Position numbers and translations under genes: made by a program. Under the pieces are notes generated by a model. It saw nothing but the letters and a program-made list of their open reading frames with translations. It was not told the DNA's origin and did not search any database. Below, piece after piece: positions 31,868-38,435 of a stretch of DNA of 64,000 nt (its first letter is position 1; each line of letters begins with the position of its first letter). Where the stretch lies: positions 156,807-220,806 of the forward strand of contig JACPAN010000015.1 in NCBI GenBank assembly GCA_016180815.1. The letters are read 5' to 3'. The stretch is from Elusimicrobiota bacterium. Its GTDB lineage: Bacteria > Elusimicrobiota > Elusimicrobia > JACQPE01.

Positions 31868-33144
31868 ATCGAATCAAAGCCCGTATAAGGCCGCAGGGCG
31901 TCCGGTATGCTGACGCGGCCTTCGGGCGTCTGATAGTTTTCCAGAATCGCGGCCAAGCAGCGGCCTACGGCAACGCCGGAGCCGTTTAAGGTGTGGACGA
32001 ATTCTTTTTTGCCGTCTGCGCGTTTGATTTTGATATTGGCGCGGCGGGCTTGAAAATCCAGGCAATTGGAACAGGAAGAGATTTCCCGCCATTTGTTTTC
32101 CCCGGGCATCCAGACTTCCAAATCATAAGTTTTGGTTGAGGCGAAACCGAGATCAGCGCTGCATAGGGCCAAGACCCGGTGCGGGATGCCCAGGCGCTCC
32201 AAAACCACGCAAGCCTGTTTGGTCATGAGTTCCAAGTCTTCCATGGATTTTTCCGGGAAAGCGAAGCGCACCAATTCCACTTTGTTGAATTGATGATTGC
32301 GGATGAGGCCGCGGATATCTTTGCCGTAAGAGCCGGCCTCGCTCCTGAAACAGGCGGTGTAGGCCGTATACGCCAAGGGCAGATTTTTTTCATCCAGCAT
32401 TTCCCCCCGGTGCAGATTGACCAAAGAAACCTCGGAGGTTGGGATTAAATAAAGGTCGGGGCCGGGTTCTTCTTTGTGGATTTGATAAAGCTCTTCTTTG
32501 AATTTGGGCAAATGCCCGCTGGCGGTGAGGGTTTCGGCTGAGGCGAAATACGGCGGCCAGAATTCCTGGTACCCGTGCTCTTTGGTGTGAATATTCAGCA
32601 TAAAGGAAATAAGGGCGCGCTCCAGGGCCGCGCCTTTGCCTTTTAGGAGAGCGAATCGGGAGCCCGCGAGCTTGGCGGCGCGCTCAAAATCAAAAATCCC
32701 TAATTTTTCACCGATGGCTTGATGGTCCAGAGCTTTGAAATCGAGTTTTTTAGGTTCGCCCCAGTTGCGCACGACTTTATTGTCCTCAGGGGAAGCGCCT
32801 AAAGGCGTGCTTGCGTCCGGGGCATTGGGCAGGCCCAGGGCCAGGGCTTCCATTTGGGTTTGGAGCCCGGCTAATTCCTTTTCTTTGTCCATCAGCGGGC
32901 GCTTGATATCCTCGGATTCTTTCATGAGCGAGGGGTCGTCCTTGCCCGAAGCGCGCAAAGCCCCGACTTTTTTAGACAATTCGTTTTTTTTGGACCGGAG
33001 GGTTTCTACATCGAGTAGAAGTTTGCGGCAGCGTCCGTCTTTTTCCAGAAGTTCTTCCAGGGCCGGCAAATAGCGCCCGCCCCGGTTTTTATAGGCCTGG
33101 CGGAACAAATCAGGTTGTTCGCGGACTTTCTTTAAGTCGATCAC
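31864..33144 (-). CDS. serS: Seryl-tRNA synthetase
   Basis: This 426-residue class II synthetase has the normal length. The N-terminal coiled-coil arm (about 25-105) reads tRNA-Ser. Motif 2 is FRSEAGSYGKDIRGLIRNHQFNKVELV, and motif 3 is NGSGVAVGRCLAAILENYQ. TSEVSLVNLH is the serine-binding loop. It charges tRNA-Ser such as the GGA isoacceptor at 230-316. DUF167 lies just upstream on the same strand. Confidence 0.96.
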   Translation of the reverse strand: MIDLKKVREQPDLFRQAYKNRGGRYLPALEELLEKDGRCRKLLLDVETLRSKKNELSKKVGALRASGKDDPSLMKESEDIKRPLMDKEKELAGLQTQMEALALGLPNAPDASTPLGASPEDNKVVRNWGEPKKLDFKALDHQAIGEKLGIFDFERAAKLAGSRFALLKGKGAALERALISFMLNIHTKEHGYQEFWPPYFASAETLTASGHLPKFKEELYQIHKEEPGPDLYLIPTSEVSLVNLHRGEMLDEKNLPLAYTAYTACFRSEAGSYGKDIRGLIRNHQFNKVELVRFAFPEKSMEDLELMTKQACVVLERLGIPHRVLALCSADLGFASTKTYDLEVWMPGENKWREISSCSNCLDFQARRANIKIKRADGKKEFVHTLNGSGVAVGRCLAAILENYQTPEGRVSIPDALRPYTGFDSI

Positions 33145-33163
33145 TAGGGGATTTTACCAATCG

Positions 33164-33397
33164 TCAGCAGGATAGGCCCATGAATTGAATGATTTTATTG
33201 GGTGAGCGGGCCCCCTTGATGATGCGCAATTTGACGGCAGGAACGCCCAGGCTCTGGGCCAGAAGATTTAGGGCCGCGTTATTGGCCAAGCCGCGCTCAG
33301 CCGGAGCCTTGACCCAGGCTTCATAAGCGTCCGGGGCTTTTTGAATAATTTCGGATTTGCGCGCGTCTGGATGGACTTTGAGTTTGATGAGAACCAT
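33164..33397 (-). CDS. DUF167 (YggU) family protein
   Basis: This 77-residue protein has the family pattern VLIKLKVHPDARKSEI, EAWVKAPAERGLANNAALNLLAQSLGVPAVKLRIIKGARSPNKIIQF. YggU-type proteins are about 75-100 residues, with an alpha/beta fold and unknown function. It lies 19 bp upstream of serS on the same strand and is probably co-transcribed. Confidence 0.92.
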   Translation of the reverse strand: MVLIKLKVHPDARKSEIIQKAPDAYEAWVKAPAERGLANNAALNLLAQSLGVPAVKLRIIKGARSPNKIIQFMGLSC

Positions 33398-33479
33398 TCC
33401 CCTATTTTGAAAAATTAAAGTTGCTGTTTTCGGGAAGGCGGGGTAAACTTAGCGTGACCGGCAATCAGGAGGCGCCAAT

Positions 33480-34235
33480 ATGAACAAAGCTAAATTCCGG
33501 GAAGCGGCCCTGTTTCTGTTTTTATTTTTATTGGGGTTGATGTTTTGCGTGGGGGTTCACGCTGAGGGCGGGAAAGCTGGCGGCGGGAAAAAGAAATCAT
33601 CCGCAACATCAAGAAACGACCGGGAATTAGAGGGTCTTCTGCGTACGGAAAATTTGGATCCGGCGAGCGAGGCGCATGGCCGGATTTTGGAATTGTTGGG
33701 CGACCGGGACGGAACCTCTGTGACCGTTTGCTTGCGGGCCGCGCGTTTCGGCGGGGACCGGGTCCGCGCCACGACATCCGTTGGGCAGGCGCGGATGGCG
33801 CTTGATTTTATGGAGGCCGTGGCTCATGCGCGTTATGAAGCGCAGAATATTCAGGATTTCACGGCCCGCAACATGATTGAATTTTTAAAAGTGTGCGTAG
33901 CCGACAATGAGAGCGGCCGTCCGCGCGCTTGCCGCAATGACATGGGATCGGAAAACGGGATTCCGGCCGTGGCCGATTATTTATTGCGTGAACGCAGGGA
34001 ACCCGGTCCCGGGGGCAAGGGACATCGAAACGTGGGCGGGCATTTGAACCGGGCCCAAGCCCGGGCTGCGAATGAAGCCAGTGAGGATGTGATTAACGGA
34101 GTGATCGAGCTGGCGGAGACAAAAGCTGAGTATGAACCGTATGTTGTTTGGCTTGAATCCATGGGTTTGACCAATTACGCGGAGAAAATAAGGAATGAAC
34201 GCCTGGATACGGCCAGGCGGGAATTGCTTCGTTAG
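33480..34235 (+). CDS. Hypothetical secreted protein
   Basis: This 251-residue orphan starts after an AGGAGG site (before ATG 33480). The signal peptide (ALFLFLFLLGLMFCVGVHA) is followed by a Gly/Lys linker (EGGKAGGGKKKSS). A largely helical domain has Cys in TVCLRAARFGG, FLKVCVADN and PRACRND. It has no recognised motif. It is convergent with the DedA-like gene, with stops overlapping by 4 bp. Confidence 0.55.
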   Translation: MNKAKFREAALFLFLFLLGLMFCVGVHAEGGKAGGGKKKSSATSRNDRELEGLLRTENLDPASEAHGRILELLGDRDGTSVTVCLRAARFGGDRVRATTSVGQARMALDFMEAVAHARYEAQNIQDFTARNMIEFLKVCVADNESGRPRACRNDMGSENGIPAVADYLLRERREPGPGGKGHRNVGGHLNRAQARAANEASEDVINGVIELAETKAEYEPYVVWLESMGLTNYAEKIRNERLDTARRELLR

Positions 34236-34921
34236 AAAGGATTCTTTTTACGGTTGGCGGGCAGCCATTTTTTGAAAATTTTCGGCGTCATGGAAAGAAA
34301 AACCATGAGCATGGCGGCCAGGAATAAATGCACGAAGGCTTTACCGTTGACGCCCGTTGTTCCGGATAAAATGGAGTCCGCAAAATAGGTGTAGATAAAG
34401 GTTCCCGGCAGCATGCCTGCCAGCGAGCCCAGGGCAAAGTCCCGATAGCGAATTTTGGAAATACCGGCCGCGAAATTCAAGCCGTTGAAGGGAACAAAAG
34501 GCAGGAGCCTGAGCGTCAGTATCGTTTGGAAGCCGTGTTGAGCGGCTTTGGCGTCTAAAGCCGCCAGTTTGCCATCTTTTAAAAGAGAAGCCACAAAATC
34601 CCGGCCCATGAACCGGGCGACCAAAAAGGCCAAAGAGGCGCCGATATTGGCGGAAATCGCGTTGTAAATGGTGCCCCACAGCGTTCCGAAAACCGCGCCT
34701 CCCCCCAAAACAAAAGGGATGGCAGGCAAACCCACGGCGCTGGTGCAGGCATAGGCCGCGATGAAGGCGATAGGTCCCCACCAGACATTTCTGAGTATGC
34801 GGATAAAAGCGAGCAGGGAGTCTTTGTTGAGGTAAGGGGCCAGGGGGCTGAATCGCGCCAAGAGCGCAATCGCCAGAAGGCCCGCAATCAGCGCCGCAAA
34901 TTTTCCCGCGCGCGCGTTCAT
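34232..34921 (-). CDS. DedA/TVP38 (VTT-domain) membrane protein
   Basis: I start at ATG 34921, in an ATGA overlap with the desaturase stop. The 229-residue protein has five to six helices and the VTT signature: SAVGLPAIPFVLGGGAVFGTLWGTIYNAISANIGASLAFLVARFMGRDFV, and LRLLPFVPFNGLNFAAGISKIRYRDFALGSLAGMLPGTFIYTYFA. VTT proteins are scramblase/flippase-like and act on phospholipid or polyprenyl-linked intermediates. It is the last gene of the 42.0-34.2 kb operon. TVP38-type genes are often seen near TIGR04282/TIGR04283 genes, which fits this context. Confidence 0.9.
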   Translation of the reverse strand: MNARAGKFAALIAGLLAIALLARFSPLAPYLNKDSLLAFIRILRNVWWGPIAFIAAYACTSAVGLPAIPFVLGGGAVFGTLWGTIYNAISANIGASLAFLVARFMGRDFVASLLKDGKLAALDAKAAQHGFQTILTLRLLPFVPFNGLNFAAGISKIRYRDFALGSLAGMLPGTFIYTYFADSILSGTTGVNGKAFVHLFLAAMLMVFLSMTPKIFKKWLPANRKKNPF

Positions 34922-35721
34922 TGGGCGGCCAAGGACCGGATAAAGGGCATGGCGAGAAGTTTGGGCAAGGTGATATCTTGCGGGCGCGGGTATTCCTTCA
35001 AACCGATCGCGATATTTTTCTGATCGCCGCGCCAGAGATAAGTGCCGAGGAGCCTGTCCCAGAAAGAAAAAAGATTGGAGTAGTTGGAATTCGTCTCGCC
35101 GGGGATATTCGAGTGATGGATGCGGTGCATGTCCGGCGTCACGAATACCCGGCGCAGACGCGTTTCCCAAGGTTCCGGGATGTGGATGTTGGCGTGCTGG
35201 AACTGCGCGGCCAAAAGTAGCCCGGCTTCGTGAATCGCTATGGCGATCGCGCTCGGCCCCCAAATAAAACCGATGAACATTTTAAAGGTTGAAGAAAGCA
35301 GAATTTCGCCCAAGTGAAAGCGGGACGCGCTGGTGACGTCTAGATCTAAATCGCTGTGATGCACTTTGTGCAGGCGCCACATGAGCGGGATTTCATGATA
35401 GGAGCGATGCCAAAGGTAAGTGATGAAATCAAGAAAAACGAATGACAGCGCGATATTGGCCCAGGGCGGCAGATTTGAGGCGTTGAGCAGGCCGATCTTG
35501 CGGCTGCCCAGGTAATCGAAATACGCCACGATCATGCTGGAAACGCCGATGTTTAAAACCAAGACATTAAAGCCGCCTAGAAGCAGATTCGTTAAGTAAT
35601 GTTTGGGCGCGGGCACGACGAGTTTACGGAAGGGCCGGAGTTGTTCCCAACAGCCGAAACCGATCAGCCCGCCGACGGAGAAAATCAGCCGCCAGGCGCC
35701 GGTTTCAAGCCCAAGAAACAT
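34918..35721 (-). CDS. Sterol desaturase/fatty acid hydroxylase family protein
   Basis: This 267-residue membrane protein has four to five helices and the di-iron histidine clusters: WHRSYH, LHKVHHSD, HANIH and HRIHHSNIPGETNSNY. This is the fatty acid hydroxylase superfamily (SUR2/ERG3-like), which hydroxylates or desaturates lipids. In this operon it may modify the lipid part of a product, but that is inference. The start overlaps the end of the 27-residue ORF (TGATG at 35719-35723), and the stop overlaps the DedA start. Confidence 0.9.
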   Translation of the reverse strand: MFLGLETGAWRLIFSVGGLIGFGCWEQLRPFRKLVVPAPKHYLTNLLLGGFNVLVLNIGVSSMIVAYFDYLGSRKIGLLNASNLPPWANIALSFVFLDFITYLWHRSYHEIPLMWRLHKVHHSDLDLDVTSASRFHLGEILLSSTFKMFIGFIWGPSAIAIAIHEAGLLLAAQFQHANIHIPEPWETRLRRVFVTPDMHRIHHSNIPGETNSNYSNLFSFWDRLLGTYLWRGDQKNIAIGLKEYPRPQDITLPKLLAMPFIRSLAAQ

Positions 35722-35804
35722 CAGAGCGAGCGAAAAATCAGGCGGCGTTCGATTTTGCCCCGGGGTTTTCCGTCGGCTTCAACGTATCCATGGCGTTTGT
35801 TCAT
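35721..35804 (-). CDS. 27-residue ORF coupled at both ends
   Basis: This tiny ORF fills the 79-bp gap between two operon genes exactly. Its ATG overlaps the His-rich gene stop (ATGA, 35801-35804), and its TGA overlaps the desaturase start (TGATG, 35719-35723). The peptide starts MNKRHGYVEADGKPRG, ends RRLIFRSL, and is basic. The double coupling suggests it is translated, perhaps only to carry ribosomes to the desaturase gene. There is no family evidence. Confidence 0.5.
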   Translation of the reverse strand: MNKRHGYVEADGKPRGKIERRLIFRSL

Positions 35805-36325
35805 TTTTTCTCTTGAAGCGGGACCATTTTGTTGTTGCTGTTGTAGGTGAAGCGTGGCTTGCCGTTGACTTTGTGAATGACGACTTTATCCATGATCCAG
35901 CCGCTCTCTGTTTTCGTGGCGTAAAAGTCCAGGTCCACGGTGTTTTTGTCGCCTTTGAGCGCGGACTTGAAATCCGCGCAAGCGAAAAACGAATCGCCGC
36001 CTAAATGGACGATTTTGTTCGTATGGATGCGCACCAGCTTAAGCCGCCATTCCTTGTTGAGTTTGGCGTCTTTGATTTTGAAGGAGCCTTTGGCGGATTT
36101 GGTTTTGACATGCGTTTTGACGAAGTCGTTGTATTCCCCGTACATCTGTTTTTTCCAGCCGGTTGATCCGGCCGGGTGCTCGTGCCCCTCCGGATGTTCA
36201 TGGCTTTCGTGGCTTGCCGGGTGCTCATGCGTTTGGCCGGTCGGGTGTTCCGTGGGGTGTTCCGCGACGGCGAAACCCGTGGTCAAAATCATCGAAACGA
36301 TCAGGGCGGCTGGTTTTTTGTTCAT
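35801..36325 (-). CDS. Exported His-rich protein
   Basis: This is a 174-residue protein with signal peptide MNKKPAALIVSMILTTGFAVA. Residues about 22-52 are a His/Glu/Pro repeat region (EHPTEHPTGQTHEHPASHES...), a likely metal-binding segment. The remaining domain (WKKQMYGEYNDFVKTHVKTKSAKGSFKIKDAKLNKEWRLKLVRIH ... DLDFYATKTESGWIMDKVVIHKVNGKPRF) resembles small periplasmic proteins of unknown function. Its ATG overlaps the stop of the DUF3047 fusion gene (36322-36325). Confidence 0.6.
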   Translation of the reverse strand: MNKKPAALIVSMILTTGFAVAEHPTEHPTGQTHEHPASHESHEHPEGHEHPAGSTGWKKQMYGEYNDFVKTHVKTKSAKGSFKIKDAKLNKEWRLKLVRIHTNKIVHLGGDSFFACADFKSALKGDKNTVDLDFYATKTESGWIMDKVVIHKVNGKPRFTYNSNNKMVPLQEKK

Positions 36326-37761
36326 GGGATCTCCTTTTGTTTTTCGTGGGCGTTATCCGGCGCGGCCAACGAAATATCGTCGAAATAGGCGCTGGCCGTT
36401 TCTCCGGTATTGTCCGTGTCCGTCATCAGAGCGATAAAAGCGATATCCGGAGGATCCTCTCCGAAAAGCCGTTTGTAATCATCGTAAATATTGCGTTCTT
36501 CGGTTCGCCATTTTCCCACATTCTCCGGACCGCTTTCCACGGCGATCATTTTTGTCCGGTTCGTGTAAGGATTATCCACGGCCGCGCCGATGGGAAGTTT
36601 ATTGTCCCAGATATAATTTAAGGCGGCGTGGGGCGGGTAATGGCCGTACAGGGATTTAGCGACGCCATATTTGGCCCGCTGCCAGGCGGAGGCGTTTTTG
36701 GGGTCGTAGCGAAAAGCCACGTAAATCCGCGCCGCATAATCGTCACCGCTTTTTTTGCGGGCATCGGCTTTCTCCAGGACGCGCTCGATTTTCCAGCGCC
36801 AGCGCAACATGGGGTAATCCTTGGGGCTGGCTTGAACTTCCTTTAGAATGGCCGAGGCTGAGAACGAGCTTTGAGCCATGACGAAGTAATCGCCGTTTTC
36901 TTCGACAAGCGAGTACGCGGTGCGGCGCGGTATTTTTTTAAATACGAGGGGCTTCCAGTTTTTAGGGAGACCGTCGGGCTCCGTTGCCCCGGAAAATGAA
37001 TCGATCGACAGGGTGCGGCCGAGCGGTGTCAACGCGAATATTGCTTGAGCGGCCAGAAACACGGCCAAGAGCAAAGCGATGGGCGCGCCCCAGAGTTTTA
37101 GGCTTCCTTTGCCCAAAGCCTCGAGTATCGGCCGCGTATGAATCAGGCCGCCGTTATGATGGCGCGCGAAATCCAAGAGGCGCTTTAAATCCTCGGCTGT
37201 GTCGATGTCGCCGAGTTTGTTTAAAAGCCCGGGCTCGAGGTTCAAGAAACGCAGGCGCGAGAGGGTTTCTTCAAAAACCCGGGGCGTGGACCAGGGGATG
37301 TTTTCAAAAACCTCCGGGACCGGACGGCAAAGGCCGATTAAATAGTAGCCGCCGTCATGAGCCGGGCCTAGAACAATGTCATGCCGGTCCAACAGTTCGA
37401 AGGCGTGCGTCAAATGATCGGCGCTGAGGCGAGGCGAGTCCGAGCCGATGATCACGACTTTTGAGGCGCCCGAAGAAAACGCGTGCTGCGCGGCATGGGA
37501 GAGGCGTTCGCCTAAATCGGAGCCCTGTTGAGGGAAAAAATCCGGCCGGTCATCGCTCATCCATACGGGTTCAATATGCGGCGGCCAAGGATCATAGGCC
37601 ACATCAACTTGGGTTAAGGGCACGGAGCGGGCCGCGGACAAAGCGTCTTTGGCCAGGGCTTTATACAAAGCGGCCGCTTCCCGGTTTGACAAGGGCGGAC
37701 AAAGCCGTGTTTTGACCTGTCCGGGCACCGGGGCTTTGACGAAAATAACGATTTTGTTCAT
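36322..37761 (-). CDS. TIGR04282-type glycosyltransferase fused to DUF3047
   Basis: This is a 479-residue two-domain protein. Residues 1-215 match the TIGR04282 (DUF2064) family: IFVKAPVPGQVKTRLCPPLS, VIIGSDSPRLSADHL and GPAHDGGYYLIGL. NCBI names this family an arsenosugar biosynthesis glycosyltransferase. A transmembrane helix follows (about 226-246), then a DUF3047 domain (about 255-470: SIDSFSGATEPDGLPKNWKPLVFKKIPRRTAYS ... FIALMTDTDNTGETASAYFDDI). The topology would place the transferase in the cytosol and DUF3047 outside. It overlaps both neighbours by 4 bp. Confidence 0.88.
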   Translation of the reverse strand: MNKIVIFVKAPVPGQVKTRLCPPLSNREAAALYKALAKDALSAARSVPLTQVDVAYDPWPPHIEPVWMSDDRPDFFPQQGSDLGERLSHAAQHAFSSGASKVVIIGSDSPRLSADHLTHAFELLDRHDIVLGPAHDGGYYLIGLCRPVPEVFENIPWSTPRVFEETLSRLRFLNLEPGLLNKLGDIDTAEDLKRLLDFARHHNGGLIHTRPILEALGKGSLKLWGAPIALLLAVFLAAQAIFALTPLGRTLSIDSFSGATEPDGLPKNWKPLVFKKIPRRTAYSLVEENGDYFVMAQSSFSASAILKEVQASPKDYPMLRWRWKIERVLEKADARKKSGDDYAARIYVAFRYDPKNASAWQRAKYGVAKSLYGHYPPHAALNYIWDNKLPIGAAVDNPYTNRTKMIAVESGPENVGKWRTEERNIYDDYKRLFGEDPPDIAFIALMTDTDNTGETASAYFDDISLAAPDNAHEKQKEIP

Positions 37762-38435
37762 CGGTATATTTTGGCTAAAAGTTCGGGCGGCAGTCCCAGA
37801 TAATAACAGGCGATGATGGCGTTGTTTTTCAGGCCATTGAGAAGGGGGCCGTTTTTTTCATGGCGGCGTTTGGAGGTGCGGACTTGTTGGGGCAGAACGT
37901 GCACGGGCCCGAGATGTTTGAGTTTGCCGACCAGCGCGTATTCTTCCATCAGCGGCATCTCCGGGAATCCTCCGGCCTCGAAATAATGTTCACGGCTGAC
38001 GGCAATGGCCTGGTCCCCGTGCGGAACGCCGGTCAGGCTCCGGCGCCAGCGCGCCGCAGCCTCGATGAGGCGATACGGCCAGCCTTGCGCGTCGAACCCG
38101 ATCTCGAAGGCCGTGGCTGAGTGATGATGGCCGTTGGACCAAGCCTCAAGGAGAATGTTTTGCCAATCATCGGGCAATAAAGTGTCCGCATGCAGAAAAA
38201 GAAAGAGATCGCCTTTGGCCGCGAGCGCGCCTTCATGCATTTGCCGGGCGCGCGGGCGTTGAGCGGAGACGGTTCTGTCGGCCAGGAATTGGGCGGCGTC
38301 AAGCGTGGAATCCTTGCTTTGACCATCGGCCACGATGATTTCAACGGCTGATGTTGCGGTGGCGCGCAAATGCGCTAAAAGTCCGGGCAAGATCTCGGCT
38401 TCGTTAAAAGTCGGGACAATGACGCTTAGCAGCAT
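37758..38435 (-). CDS. TIGR04283-type family 2 glycosyltransferase
   Basis: I start at ATG 38435 (MLLSVIVPTFNEAE), which overlaps the last codons of the fusion gene (its stop is at 38426); an upstream ATG at 38453 is possible. The GT-A domain has VIVPTFNE, IVADGQSKDST and LFLHADTLLP, with GVPHGDQAIAVSREHYFEAGGFPEMPLMEEYALVGKL downstream. This is the TIGR04283 family, annotated as arsenosugar biosynthesis glycosyltransferase because it co-occurs with ArsM and ArsS. It uses a nucleotide-sugar donor; the acceptor is unproven. Confidence 0.9.
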   Translation of the reverse strand: MLLSVIVPTFNEAEILPGLLAHLRATATSAVEIIVADGQSKDSTLDAAQFLADRTVSAQRPRARQMHEGALAAKGDLFLFLHADTLLPDDWQNILLEAWSNGHHHSATAFEIGFDAQGWPYRLIEAAARWRRSLTGVPHGDQAIAVSREHYFEAGGFPEMPLMEEYALVGKLKHLGPVHVLPQQVRTSKRRHEKNGPLLNGLKNNAIIACYYLGLPPELLAKIYR

